A DNA stretch of 64,000 nucleotides from Myotis daubentonii (Eukaryota; Chordata; Mammalia; Chiroptera; Vespertilionidae). The notes under the pieces are model-generated. The model did not search any database. It was given only the letters and a program-made list of their open reading frames with translations, and had not been told where the DNA came from. This document shows positions 11,637-22,159 of this stretch, piece after piece; the first letter of the stretch is position 1, and every line of letters begins with the position of its first letter. Position numbers and translations under genes: made by a program. The stretch spans positions 90,719,063 through 90,783,062 of the forward strand of contig NC_081841.1 of assembly GCF_963259705.1 (NCBI RefSeq), written 5' to 3'.

Positions 11637-12088
11637 AGCAGATGAGTAGATTAAAAAACGGTGGTACATCTACACAATGGAATACTACGCTGCTATAAAA
11701 AAGAAAGAACTCTTACCATTTGCAACAGCATGGATGGAACTGGAGAGCATTATGCTAAGAGAAATAAGCCAGTCAAAGAAAGATCAATATCACATAATCT
11801 CACTCATTTGTGGAATATAATGAATAACATAAACTGATGAACAAAAATAGAGACCAGGCCGTCAAAAAGACCGTCAAACTTCAGTGGGAAAGTTGGGAAG
11901 GGGCGAGGGGTAAGAGATCAACCAAAGAACTTGTATGCATGCATGTAAGCATAAACAATGGGCAGAGACACTAGGGGGTGAGGGCTTATACTGCGGGGTG
12001 GAGGTGGCCGGGGTGAGATCAATGGAGGGAAAAGGAGACATATGTAATATTATATGTAATACTTTAAACAATAAAAATTTTAAAAAAG
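11637..12088 (+). mobile_element. Younger L1 3' fragment (ORF2 end and 3' UTR)
   Basis: Starts in the ORF2 C-terminal segment (encoding a PSADE-like stretch, then [18 protein letters not shown] residues), continues through the ORF2 stop area and 3' UTR, and ends TAATACTTTAAACAATAAAA with an A-rich tail. It is 5'-truncated exactly at the Helitron junction. Confidence 0.8.
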
Positions 12089-12970
12089 AAAGCAAGGACA
12101 ACCCACTGAATGGGAGAACATATTCACCAATGATACAAAGGACCTGAATAGACACTTCTCCAAAGAGCACATACAGATAGCCATTAGACATAAGAAAGGA
12201 TGTTCAATGTCAATAATCATCAGAGAAATGCAAATTAAAACCACAATGGGGCTATCACCTCATACCTGTCAGAATGGCTATTGTCAATAAATCCACAAAT
12301 GACAAGTGTTGACAAGGATGGGGAGAAAAGGGAACTCCCGTGCACTGTTGATGGGAAGGCAGATTGTTGCAGCCACCTGGGAAGCAGTATGGAGTTACCT
12401 GAAAAAAATTAAAAATGGAAGTGCCTTATGACCCAGCGATTCCACTTCTGGGAATTTATTCAAATAAACCAGAAACACTAATTTGAAAGAATATATGCAC
12501 CCCTGTGTTGATTGCAGGGTTATTTACAATAGTCAAGACTTGGAAACTGCCCAAGTGTCCTCAGGAGGTGAGTGGATAAAACAGCTATGGTACATTTACA
12601 CCATAACATACTGCTCAGCCATAAAGGGGAAGAATATTTTACCCTTTGCAACAGCATGGATGGACCTGGATAACATTTTGGTAAATGAATAAGCCAGTCA
12701 GAGAAAGACAAGTACCATTTGATTTCACTCATATGTGGAATTTCATGAACAAACAAGCAAAATAGAGATGGAGTCATAGATAGAGAGCAGGCTGACAGCT
12801 GTGGTGGGGGGTGGTAATGTTGGGGAGGGAAACTGAGCAAAAAAGAAAATAAAGGAAAGAACCCATGGACAACAGTGTGGTGATTGCGGGGCAGGGGGGA
12901 GCATAGGGGGAGTGGAGGTGGGAGAGGGTGTAGGGGGGATAAATGGTGATAGGAAAAGAAAGAAAAAGAA
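12089..12970 (+). mobile_element. Older L1 3' fragment
   Basis: Collinear ORF2 C-terminal text (GAATGGGAGAACATATTCAC; AAATGCAAATTAAAACCAC; GGTTATTTACAATAGTCAAG; AGCATGGATGGACCTGGAT) with many frameshifts, then a G-rich 3' UTR. It resembles L1MA/L1MB-age copies. Confidence 0.75.
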
Positions 12971-12974
12971 AAAA

Positions 12975-13190
12975 GAAGGGACCCTGAAGAACTCCCTATC
13001 CCTCCTGCCATGAGAGCGCACGGAGAAAAGAGCCATCTTTGAACCAGGCGGCTCTTGCCAGACACCAAATATGTCACCCTTTGATCTGGGACTTTCAAGC
13101 TTCCAGAATTGCAAGAAATAAATGTATGTGGTTATAAGCTACCCAGTTGATGGTATTCTGTTATGGAAAACCAAACAAACTAAGGCATCT
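12975..13190 (+). mobile_element. MaLR-type LTR remnant (3' half)
   Basis: GATCTGGGACTTTCAAGCTTC, AATTGCAAGAAATAAATG and GGTATTCTGTTATGG follow the order of the 3' part of mammalian MaLR LTRs (ancient ERVL relatives). The internal region is absent; there is no coding capacity. Confidence 0.6.
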
Positions 13191-13989
13191 GTCCTTCTAA
13201 AACAAGGAAAATCCCCCCCCACCCCCCACCCCCCCAAAAAATTGTTTTCCTTAACCAGAAGCCATTGAAAAGTCTGGAATTTCGAAAAAGAGTCCAAATA
13301 AAAAGTAATCATTTCTGCTCCACAAACTCCAATAAATATTACTGACATTGGCAATAAAGCTTCAGATCCGGATTATGCATGGGCCCATCTTCATAAAAAC
13401 ATTTCAGTGGAAGATGTAAGTACATTGTTAAAACAGAAATAAATTCTTGATATAAGACCCAGGCTTTTTTCATTCGGGCATGTAAAACGTGTGCATTGCC
13501 ATTGCCTTCAGGCCACTCCATTTCAGGAAATTCATACTTTAAATAATCATTGTGAAAGCAGAGCCATTTTGTAAGTAAAAGAATGGTAGGCAAATTCATT
13601 CAATCAGAACTATATACAAGTCAAACCTTTTTTTTTTAATGAGAATGGTGGGGACGTAGGGTTTCTCCAAATTTCAGATGATATCTAATAATAGGAATGT
13701 TAAGTCATAGCATACAGTATTGAAAAAAATTAATAAGCTCACTGGCCAAGTAATAGTAACAGCCTTTGAGTAAAGAATGAGGTAACCAATTGCAGGAGGA
13801 GATGAAGAAGTTTACTGAAAAAATGTGCCCCTGACTACCTCTCCTCCAACTCCAGATCTACTCTCTTCCTCCAACCAAAACAGAAAAATGGTTTTTAGCA
13901 ACCAAAAGCAAAGGAGAGGGCCTATGTACTGAGCACATACCACACCTTCCCTTAATGCCCCCTCCCATGAGAGACCAGTGCCATTTCTG
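13191..13989. other. Unassigned intergenic sequence with a C-rich run
   Basis: A C-rich run lies at 13210-13236. No gene or clear repeat is seen in the rest. Confidence 0.5.
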
Positions 13990-14116
13990 TATTAAAGATA
14001 CTATATGTTCATTCATTCCATAAAAATATGTTGTCCTGATATGAGCTAGGATTTGGGTGTACAGTGGTGAGTAAAATAGACAAAATCCCTGCCCTCACGG
14101 AGCTTACAGTCTTTTT
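13990..14116 (-). mobile_element. L2 remnant hosting two later LINE insertions
   Basis: TGTTCATTCATTCCATAAA, then GACAAAATCCCTGCCCTCAC and GGAGCTTACAGTCTT, is the antisense L2 end. Its continuation TATAACACCCTCAG resumes at about 17694, after the nested L1 and HAL1. Confidence 0.6.
14103..14116. repeat. Target-site duplication, left copy (HAL1 at 14117-16346)
   Basis: CTTACAGTCTTTTT here is repeated perfectly at 16347-16360. It brackets the HAL1 together with its extra 3' segment. Confidence 0.85.
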
Positions 14117-14128
14117 TTTTTTTTTTTT

Positions 14129-14402
14129 AATTAATGGCATTTTATTTGGGTATTATGAGACAGAATTATTTTCACATTCTTTTTTTATCCCTTCCCCCTT
14201 TTCACCCAGCCGCTATTTTCACTTTCTTAATTTTGTTTGACATTTTGAAAATAGTATGCCTAATTCTTTTGTGTGGATTAAAAAAAAATTTAACGTGGCT
14301 AGCATGTATTGAATATTATTTTTTTCTTCTCTCAGGAATTGATGCAAGCACCAATATAGTTTCTGTTTTAGCTCAGAGAAATAACGCATTCTGTTTGCTC
14401 AA
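14129..14402 (-). other. Candidate 3'-transduced genomic segment of HAL1
   Basis: This stretch lies between the HAL1's own A tail and the poly(A) next to the target-site duplication. Read on the minus strand it ends CCCAAATAAAATGCCATTAATT followed by A18, so it carries a poly(A) signal about 15 nt before the tail. That is the signature of read-through transcription past the weak HAL1 signal. Confidence 0.75.
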
Positions 14403-14795
14403 AATCTTTTTTTTTGTTGTTTGTTTTTTTTGTTTGTTTGTTTGTTTTTTTAATTAAATCTTTATTGTTCAGATTATTACATTTGTTCCTTTTTATTCCC
14501 CCCCATAACTCCCCTCCTCCCAGTTCACACCCCACCCTCCGCCCTCACTCCCCACCCACTGTCCTCATCCATAGGTGCACGATTTTTGTCCAGTCTCTTC
14601 CCACATCTCCCACACCCCTTTCCCCCCCAAGAATAGTCAGTCCATTCCCTTTCTATGTCCCTGATTCTATTATAATCAACAGTTCATTCTGTTCATCAGA
14701 TTATTTATTCACTTGATTCTTAGATTCACTTGTTGATAGATGCATATTTGTTGTTCATAATTTGTATCTTTACCTTTTTCTTCCTCTTCCTCTTC

Positions 14796-15644
14796 TTAAA
14801 GGATACCTTTCAGCATTTCATATAATCCTGGTTTGGTGGTGATGAACTCCTTTAGCTTTTCCTTATCTGTGAAGCTCTTTATCTGACCTTCAATTCTGAA
14901 TGATAGCTTTGCTGGATAAAGTAATCTTGGTTGTAGGTTCTTGGCATTCTTCACTTTGAATATTTCTTGGCACTCCCTTCTGGCCTGCAAAGTTTCTGTT
15001 GAGAAATCAGCTGACAGTCGTATGGGTACTCCCTTGTAGGTAACTGAGTTTCTTTCTCTTGCTGTTTTTAAGATTCTCTCTTTATCTTTTGCTGTTGGCA
15101 TTTTAATTATGATGTGTCTTGGTGTGGTCCTCTTTGGATTCCTTTTGTTTGGGGTTCTCCGCGCTTCTTGGACCTGTAAGTCCATTTCTTTCACCAGGTG
15201 GGGGAAGTTTTCTGTCATTATTTCTTCAAATAGGTTTTCAATATCTTGCTCTCTCTCATCTTCTGGCACCCCTATAATTCTGATGTTGGTACGCTTGAAG
15301 CTGTCCCAGAGGCTCCTTACACTATCCTCGCATTTTTGGATTCTTTTTTCATTTTGCTTTTCCCGTTGGATGTTTTTTGCTTCCTCGCATTTCAAATCAT
15401 TGACTTGATTCTTGTGCTCCTCTGGTCTGCTGTCGGGCGTCTGTATAATATTCGTTATTTCAGTCCGTGTGTGCTTAATTTCTAGTTGGTTCCCCAATAT
15501 AAGATCGAGGGTCTTATTAGTTTTCGTGTAGATCTCATTAAGTTTATCGGCAGCTTCTAAACAGTTCTTGAGAGACCTTAAAAGTGTGGTTCTGAACTCT
15601 ATATCTTCCATTGACAATTTTGTCAGGTTTCTTTGTCTCCGCAT
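14796..15644 (-). CDS. HAL1 ORF1 protein (L1 ORF1p-like RNA-binding protein)
   Basis: This 282-codon frame has an ATG start (MRRQRNLTKLSMEDIEF) and an intact stop. The family is L1 ORF1p: a trimeric RNA-binding chaperone that coats LINE RNA in cytoplasmic RNPs. Visible parts are a basic N-terminus, a heptad-rich coiled coil (about 20-110), an RRM-like core opening TNIRIIGVPEDEREQDIENL (about 118-205) and a C-terminal domain ending in a FITTKPGLYEMLKGIL-like tail. It is shorter than typical L1 ORF1p (about 330-340). It differs from the other two copies at about a dozen residues, among them R7L, R76H, MPTAKD for MPRAKD and RRECQEIFKVKNAKN for RREWQEIFKVMNTKN. No ORF2 follows. Whether it is expressed cannot be judged from sequence. 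Confidence 0.88.
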   Translation of the reverse strand: MRRQRNLTKLSMEDIEFRTTLLRSLKNCLEAADKLNEIYTKTNKTLDLILGNQLEIKHTRTEITNIIQTPDSRPEEHKNQVNDLKCEEAKNIQREKQNEKRIQKCEDSVRSLWDSFKRTNIRIIGVPEDEREQDIENLFEEIMTENFPHLVKEMDLQVQEARRTPNKRNPKRTTPRHIIIKMPTAKDKERILKTARERNSVTYKGVPIRLSADFSTETLQARRECQEIFKVKNAKNLQPRLLYPAKLSFRIEGQIKSFTDKEKLKEFITTKPGLYEMLKGIL

Positions 15645-16328
15645 TTTGTTATGCTTCCTTGGTGCACCCCCTAGTGGTCTTTGTTCGCAGTCTTATAGAT
15701 AAAACTTGATTGTTGTAGCTAATTCCAGGGAGGGTTTGACCTCCAGGCCAAGTGGCTATGAGAATCAGCTGTGTCAGCAGTGAGAGAACTTCTGTCCTCT
15801 AGGGAGGTGCTAATCTAGCCTTTGCCTGAGGCTATCTGGCAAATGCCTCCGTGCAGGGCTTGGGCGGGGCGGGTCGCACAGGATCAACAGGGTGGGCCAG
15901 AGAGAGCAGTTATGGCGGCTCTCAGTCCTGTCCCCAGGGGCTCTGCCTCTCTGAGTCCCAGCACCCCCTGCAAAGCTGGGAGAGAAAGCTGCACTCGCTC
16001 TGACCGAAGCCAGACAGTCCCGCTTCTCCCATTTGAGTCTGGGTCCCTAAAGACTCACCTGGATCTGGAGCTCAGAGTCTGCGACTCCCTCCCGATTGAA
16101 AACGCCAACCGCGCCCTCCGCCGCCAGCCCGCTCCGCACACTCCGCACCTCAGAATTTGACTTCAGCACTGCGCCTCCTCTGAGTGTCCGTATGCGTTTC
16201 TCTTTCCTCCTAGTTGTAGGACTTCCACTCAGCCAGCGTTCCTGTGGTTCTGGGTCATGTCCGTTCCGTGTTTTAGTTTCACTTTTGAAGTAGTTGTTCA
16301 AAGCAGCAAACTCTGGCGTTAACCTATG

Positions 16329-16338
16329 CCGCCATCTT
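16329..16338 (-). promoter_or_regulatory. YY1-like motif at the HAL1 5' end
   Basis: AAGATGGCGG on the minus strand lies about 10 nt inside the element. In L1 elements a YY1 site at this place fixes the transcription start; the same role is inferred here. Confidence 0.6.
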
Positions 16339-16346
16339 GGTTCTCC

Positions 16347-16360
16347 CTTACAGTCTTTTT
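16347..16360. repeat. Target-site duplication, right copy (HAL1)
   Basis: CTTACAGTCTTTTT, identical to 14103-14116. Confidence 0.85.
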
Positions 16361-17678
16361 TATTATAATTGTTTAAAGTATTACATATGTCTCCTTCTTC
16401 CCTATTGACCCTCCCCCCCCCACCCCGCCACTCCCACCCTTAAGGGCAGCCCTCACTGCCCCAGTGTCTGTGTCCGCTGGTTATACTAATATGCATGCAT
16501 ACAAGTCCTTTGGTTGACCTCTAACCCCCCTCCCCTCCCCTTCTCCTTGTCTCTGGATCTATTTTTGTTCATCAGTTTATATTGTTCATTATATCACACA
16601 AATGAGTGAGATCATGTGATATTTATCTTTCTCTGACTGGCTTATTTCGATTAGCATAATGCCCTCCAGTTCCATCCATGCTGTTGCAAATGGTAAAAGT
16701 TCCTTCTTTTTTATAGCAGCACAGTATTCCATTGTGTAGATGTACCACTGTTTTCTAACCCACTCATCTGCTGATGGGCACTTAGGCTGTTTCCAAATCT
16801 TAACTATTGTAAATTGTGCTGCTATGAACATAGAGGTGCATATGTCCCTTCTGATTGGTATTTCTGATTTCTTGGGATATATTCCTAGAAGTAGGATCAC
16901 TGGGTCAAATGGGAGTTCCATTTTTAATTTTTTGAGGAAACTCCATACTGGTTTCCACAGTGGCTGCACCAGTCTGCATTCCCACCAGCAGTGCACGAGG
17001 GTTCCTATTTTTCTGCATCCTCTTCAGCACTTGTGGTTTGTTGATTTGTTGATGATAGCCATTCTGATAGGTGTGAGATGGTACCTCATTGTTGTTTTGA
17101 TTTGCATCTCTCGGGTGATTAGTGACTTTGAGCATGTTTTCATATGTCTCTTGGCCTTCTGTATGTCCTCTTTCGAAAAGTGTCTATTTAGGTCCTTTGT
17201 CCATTTTTTGATTGGATTGTTTATCTTCCTTTTGTTAAGTTGTATGAGTTCCCTGTAAATTTTGGAGATTAAACCCTTATCAGAGATAACATTGTCAAAT
17301 ATGTTCTCCCATGCAGTGGGCTTTCTTGTTGTTTTGTTGATGGGTTGTTGTTTTTTCTTTGTTTGTTTGTTTGTTTTGTTTTGTTGTGCAGAAGCTTCTT
17401 ATTTTGATGTAGTCCCATTTGTTTATTTTCTCCTTAGTTTCCATTGCCCTAGGAGCTGTATTGGTAAAGATATTGCTACGACATATGTCTGATATTTTGC
17501 TGCCTATGGAATCTTCTAAAATTTTTATGGTTTCCTGTCTTACATTTAAGTCCCTTAACCATTTTGAGTTTGTTTTTGTGTATGGTGTAAGTTGGTGATC
17601 TAGTTTCATTTTTTTGCATGTATCTGACCAAATTTCCCAGCACCATTTATTGAAAAAACTGTCTCAACTCCATTGTGT
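16361..17678 (-). mobile_element. 5'-truncated L1 (ORF2 C-terminus and 3' UTR)
   Basis: On the minus strand the 3' UTR is followed upstream by a 135-codon open stretch (16589-16996) encoding the ORF2 C-terminal region ([53 protein letters not shown]). Further ORF2 text reaches 17678, broken by frameshifts. The flank GGAGCTTAGAGTCTT at 17679-17693 matches GGAGCTTACAGTCTT at 14099-14113 with one mismatch. This is its own target-site duplication, so it predates the HAL1. Confidence 0.88.
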
Positions 17679-17747
17679 GGAGCTTAGAGTCTTATAACAC
17701 CCTCAGATATAACATTGCCCAAATACCAGCCTATGTCATTTTTCTAT

Positions 17748-17980
17748 CAAGGAGGCAGCATTGCATAGGCAGTCAAAGGGCCTAAGTTCAAATCTTAGCT
17801 TTATAATGTAGGTGCTGCACAACCTCAGGCAAGTTACTTCATTTCACTGTGCCTCAATTTCTTCTTTTGTAGCCTCATAGGTTTGTTGGGAAGATTAAAT
17901 GAGGAAGGAAATTACCAAGGCAATCAACGGTGTAAAGCAATTAGATTAGTGCCTGATAGAACGTAAGCTATAGATGAGCA
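17748..17980 (+). mobile_element. MIR SINE
   Basis: MIR order is preserved: GCATTGCATAGGCAGTCAAA, CAGGCAAGTTACTTCATTTC, GTGCCTCAATTTCTTCTTT, GAAGATTAAATGAGG and TTAGTGCCTGATAGAACGTA. Confidence 0.75.
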
Positions 17981-18540
17981 TTTGCCAATTCTATTAACAT
18001 TATAGCAAAGGATGGGATTGATTGAAAAGCCTGTGTTTGGCACACTCATTTGATCAATGAATGTTATGCACCCAAACATGCCTTAACCCAATTTCCTGGT
18101 AACCAGGCCCCTTTTCCTCCAGACGGAAAGTATGAGGTTTATCTGGAAAAACAGAACGGCTTCAGAGAAAAGACCTCCATAAAATGACATTTGAAGTTTC
18201 CCAGCCAACTTCCTGCCAATCATCCTAAAACAATTAGCAGCAGACAGCAAGCCCTGCCCAAGTCAGAAGCATTCCCCCTCTACTTTCCAGCAGCTCATGC
18301 TTAGTTATGAATGAATTTCTACAAGTGAACAAGCCTGTAATAATAGATACATACCAAGAAAGAAATAGATAGGGGCAGCTCAGTAAACAAAGAAAACATA
18401 CAAACAAGAGAAATCTTCTAAAAGGTTAAGGAAGATATTGCAAAACAGCACCAAAATGCTATTTTTAAAAAAATGTTCTTGGGAAATTAAAAATAGAATT
18501 GCTAAAATTAAAAATTCAATAAATAGTTGGGAAATAATGT

Positions 18541-18545
<5 letters not shown>
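17981..18545. other. Unassigned intergenic sequence
   Basis: No gene or clear repeat seen; it becomes A-rich toward the microsatellite. Confidence 0.5.

Positions 18546-18604
<59 letters not shown>
18546..18604. repeat. (TA)n microsatellite
   Basis: About 29 uninterrupted TA units. Confidence 0.97.
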
Positions 18605-18607
<3 letters not shown>

Positions 18608-18654
18608 TAAATCCTCTTCCCTCCCCCTGCCCGCCGCAAAAAAAAAAAAAAAAG

Positions 18655-19029
18655 TGACATCATAGAGGGGGAAACTGGGTGGCTTCCCTAACCCATTTTT
18701 CCTCCATGTTCCATGTCCTAGGCTACATTGGAGAGCTCTTGACCACTAGAGATGTCTGTAATCATAAAGCCTGTGGCACATGAGGTGGCAAACGTCCAAT
18801 GAGTAAAGGAAAGAATGAGTGGTTGACGGCAGCCTTGGTGTCATACCTTTGCCAGCCTCCTGGGCTCAAATTATGCAGTCCCTCCTTGAATATTCTCTCC
18901 CCCCTCTGCACAGAGGGATGCCTGCCAAAGGCTCCTGAGTGCATGGACATTGGATTTAAACTTGTACAGACCGGGTTTTACTTCCAGGCTCTGCTATGAA
19001 ATTTCCAGAGAAGCGAGGGTATGTCTGTC
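18655..19029. other. Unassigned intergenic sequence
   Basis: Nothing recognised; overlapping short frames on both strands (18762-18999) are not supported. Confidence 0.5.
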
Positions 19030-19045
19030 AGAATACCATCAGCCA

Positions 19046-19249
19046 CGCCTGGCCGGCATGGCTCAGTGGCTGAGCATCAACCTATGAACCAGGAAGTCAT
19101 GGTCAGAGCACATTCCTGGGTTGCAAGCTTGATCCCTAGTGTGGGACATGCAGGAGGCAGCAGATCAATGATTCTCTCTCATCATTGATGTTTCTCTCTT
19201 TCTCTCTCTTCCTCTTTGAAATCAATAAAATAAACACATATTTTAAAAA
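19046..19249 (+). mobile_element. VES SINE with perfect target-site duplication
   Basis: Head GGCCGGCATGGCTCAGTGGC, body GTGTGGGACATGCAGGAGGC, tail CTCTCTTTCTCTCTCTTCC and A-rich end. AGAATACCATCAGCCA flanks it at 19030-19045 and 19250-19265, so the insertion is well defined. Confidence 0.92.
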
Positions 19250-19736
19250 AGAATACCATCAGCCAAAATGGTGACATCAATTTTTTTAATGGTCTTTGTC
19301 AATGTTGGTCTGAGAATATGCTACTTAAAATTATAATTAGTATTAAATAAATGATGATAATTAAATATATACACCTCAAAATGTAAATATGAGAGAAAAG
19401 ATAAAATATATAAAAGATCAATCTGCAACAAATATCTGATAGGAGTTTCAAAAAGAAAAAGAAAAGTTCTTTGTCCAATAAAGAACAGAAAAACTTTTCT
19501 TAGAGTTTGAAGAACATGATTTTTCCAACTGAGAGAACTTGGCACAAAAGAAAATAGCTATAGAAAAAATCAGCATCATAAAATTTCAGAGCACCAGACA
19601 TAAAGAGAAGAAATGTAATCTTTTCCTCATACCATACGCCAAAATTGATGTCAGGTAGACAAAAGACTTAAATGTGTAAATCAAAACTTGAAATCTTTTG
19701 GAAAAAAAATATAGCATTATGTCCTTATGTTCTTAC

Positions 19737-19782
19737 CAAGAAGAAGAAGAAGAAGAAGAAGAAGAAGAAGAAGAAGAAGAAG
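19737..19782. repeat. (AAG)n microsatellite
   Basis: About 15 AAG/GAA units. Confidence 0.95.
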
Positions 19783-19808
19783 AGTTTTTAAATAAAACTC
19801 CAAATACA

Positions 19809-20007
19809 TCTATAATAATAAAAGTGTAATATGCTAATAATAAAAGCATAATATGTTAATTAGACTGGACATTCTGCCAGATGACCTTCCAGACAAAGCT
19901 GGGGCTGCAAGGGAAGCCTGGGTCCCAGGTTCCAGAGGGAAGCCGGTGCTGGCAGCCAGGGGAAGGAAGGCCTACTCTTGCATGAATTTCGTGCATTGGG
20001 CCTCTAG
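19809..20007 (+). mobile_element. Short HeliBat-type Helitron
   Basis: TCTATAATAATAAAAGTG after A; 3' hairpin GCATGAATTTCGTGC and TTGGGCCTCTAG before T. Only 199 bp. The AATAATAAAAG(T/C)(G/A)TAATATG motif near the 5' end is doubled. Confidence 0.9.
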
Positions 20008-20075
20008 TAAACTTATAAAGAAAAAAATGGACACATTTGACTACATTAAATTTAAAGCTTCTGTTTCATTATAGG

Positions 20076-20325
20076 AGACTATCAAACACTGTCTCATTGT
20101 TCACTCATCCTTCTGGGCTTTCCTCTTGTACACAGAGCCAGACTCTTTCTCAGCCTCACCTGCAACAAGATGCGGCCATGTGACTGATACCGGCCAATGA
20201 AATGCATTCATTTGGGACAAGCTACCCTTCATACTTTAAAGATCTCTGGCGAACAGTGTTTTCAGTATTTCTTAGGGTTCACGACATATTTATGAAGCAC
20301 TAGTTTTGGGCTCAGCATGGAGGCA
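20076..20325. other. Unassigned intergenic sequence
   Basis: No gene or clear repeat seen. Confidence 0.4.
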
Positions 20326-20329
20326 AGTG

Positions 20330-20530
20330 CAGCAGAGAGTACTGCTTTATGGTTAAGGACACTACTCTGGAGTCTCTCAGCTCTGCCAGCTACTAGCTGT
20401 GTGACCCTGGCCAAGTGACTTCACTTCTCTGTGCTTCATTTTCCTAACCTGTAAAATGTGCCGACAAAACAAGGACAGAGCGTTACCATATGCAGACATT
20501 GTAAAGTTTTAATAATAACAGTAAGTGCTC
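20330..20530 (+). mobile_element. MIR SINE
   Basis: CTGCTTTATGGTTAAGGACA, ACTAGCTGTGTGACCCTGGC, CTCTGTGCTTCATTTTCCTA and ACAGTAAGTGCTCAAAT follow the MIR consensus order. Confidence 0.85.
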
Positions 20531-20779
20531 AAATATCTTTACTTTTATTACACTTTTCAAAATGATTTAATCCACACCATGAGTGTGAAAATAGGAGGGA
20601 AATAATAATCATTGTACTGGGATGACTTTTCCACTGTCTAGTGAGGTAACTGACACAATAAACATTTTTGAATGAATGACATGAGTGAGTATGAAAGTAA
20701 TGATGTTTTAAAAAATGGCTCAGGCAGAATGGGCCCGAGCCCCTCAGCACTACTCAGCAATTATTTTCAGTGTATTTCA

Positions 20780-20965
20780 GCTTCAGCTCACATTAGAATC
20801 ACCTGGAATCTTTCTAAAAACAGTAGTGGCTGAACCAGATCAATTAAATCACAACTTATTTATCCAGATCAATCAGATCAATTAAATCAGAAACTCTGGG
20901 GTGGGAAGCAAGCATTGGTATTTTTTTAATACAGGTGGTTCTGTAGGGCACCAGGTTAAGAATCA
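20780..20965. mobile_element. MER5-like (hAT-Charlie MITE)
   Basis: Core AGAATCACCTGGAATCTTTC and AATCAGAAACTCTGGGGTGG; right end CACCAGGTTAAGAATCACTG. Internally there is a local triplication of ATCAATTAAATCA/ATCAATCAGATCA between 20830 and 20890. Confidence 0.6.
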
Positions 20966-21498
20966 CTGCTTCTATTCTTCTGAGTTGACGTCACCCTTCC
21001 CATTCACCGCAGTAATGATTCCCAAGCTTTTTCACTTCATCCGGCCCCAACTCTATCCCTGCCCCCCTCTTCCGTGTAGAGGGCTATTCTTCATCCTTCT
21101 CTATCTCACCTTTTGCTCCCCACTTCGCCACTCTTCCTATGCATGAGAATATGTACATCCCTGGACTCAGTCCTGCCTCCATTCAAACCTGCAGCTGCTC
21201 AAATTTGCAGTTATCATGCTGTACTATTGAGTGGATCATGCATCTGTCCACTCTCCAGCTAGACTGTGAACTCCCCAAAGGCAGGTTGTGTTCATCTTTG
21301 CAGTTTCACTTCGAAAACTACACTTAGGTGTGATTTCTATGTAGTAAATTTCACCCTTTTCAGTGTACGCTCCCTCGGGGATCAGTGAAGAAAAGGAGTG
21401 GCAGGCACTTCATAAAGGACACTGAATGGGGCCTTGAATAAGAGGTGGAGTTCAGAGTAGCAGCCTTTAACTCTTCCTAGAACGTTGAAGAAACTATC
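20966..21498. other. Intergenic; possible L2 trace
   Basis: CTAGACTGTGAACTCCCCAA followed by GGCAGGTTGTGTTCATCTTT near 21260 reads like the plus-strand L2 3' end. The rest is unassigned. Confidence 0.4.
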
Positions 21499-21722
21499 TT
21501 TTTTTAAATATATTTTTATTGATTTCAGAGAGGAAGGGAGAGGGAGAGGGAGAGAGAGAGAAACATCAATGATGAGAGAAACTCATTGATTGGCTGCCTC
21601 CTGCATGCCCTCTACTGGGGATCGAGCTTGCAACTCCAGGCATGTGCCCTTGACCGGAATCGAACCCAGGACCCTTCAGTCCACAGGCCAACGCTCTGTC
21701 CACTGAGCAAAACCAGCAGGAC
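21499..21722 (-). mobile_element. VES SINE
   Basis: Minus-strand VES: T-rich left end, GGGGATCGAGCTTGCAACTC, CCCTTGACCGGAATCGAACC (antisense box B). GAAACTATC flanks both sides. Confidence 0.9.
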
Positions 21723-21831
21723 GAAACTATCATTATTAAATCTTAACATACATGCTACCTATCACTACTACTTCACCCCAAAATTCCTATGGTTGCAAAT
21801 AAAACATGGTTTTTAAAAGTACCTTGTCAAG

Positions 21832-22035
21832 CACCCAGCCGGCATGGCTCAGTAGTTGAGCATCAAACTATGAATCAGAAGGTCACAGTTCAATTTCTGG
21901 TCAGGGCACATGCTCCAGTTGTGGACTTGATCCCCAGTAGGGGGTGTGCAGGAGGCAGGCGATCAATGACTCTCTCTCATCATTGATGTGTCTCTCTCTC
22001 CCTCTCCCTTCCTCTCTGAAATCAATAAATATATT
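21832..22035 (+). mobile_element. VES SINE with long target-site duplication
   Basis: CATGGCTCAGTAGTTGAGCA head and the usual CT-rich tail. The 21-bp segment ending AAAAGTACCTTGTCAAG is repeated at both sides. Confidence 0.92.
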
Positions 22036-22159
22036 TTTTAAAAGTACCTTGTCAAGTATAAAAAGCAACAAAAATGAAAGAATGCTGCTAAGAGAAAAAA
22101 GAGCACGAGAGAGAGAGAGGAAAGCATTATTTTATTTCAACAAGGAGATACAACTGCAA

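Larger units (their letters stand above)
14117..16346 (-). mobile_element. Full-length HAL1 (half-LINE) with 3' transduction
   Basis: Read on the minus strand, the element runs from GGAGAACCAAGATGGCGGC at 16346 through a GC-rich 5' UTR, ORF1 (14796-15644) and a 3' UTR ending AACAATAAAGATTTAATT near 14450. Then come an A-rich tract, 274 bp of non-HAL1 sequence (14129-14402) with its own AATAAA, and a second poly(A). The duplication CTTACAGTCTTTTT flanks the whole unit. No ORF2 is present. The ORF1 copy is intact, so this is a recent insertion. Confidence 0.9.
19560..20075 (+). mobile_element. L1M ORF2 fragment split by (AAG)n and a Helitron
   Basis: ACAAAAGACTTAAATGTGTA on the left and TGGACACATTTGACTACATT plus AAATTTAAAGCTTCTGTTTC on the right are consecutive in L1 ORF2 (DYIKFKA-like residues on the right). 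The (AAG)n at 19737-19782 and the Helitron interrupt it. Confidence 0.7.

Noticed and set aside
12520..13114. 192- and 123-codon minus-strand frames rich in P, S and F
   Set aside because: Antisense of an L1 3' UTR and MaLR LTR; the composition follows the G-rich plus strand.
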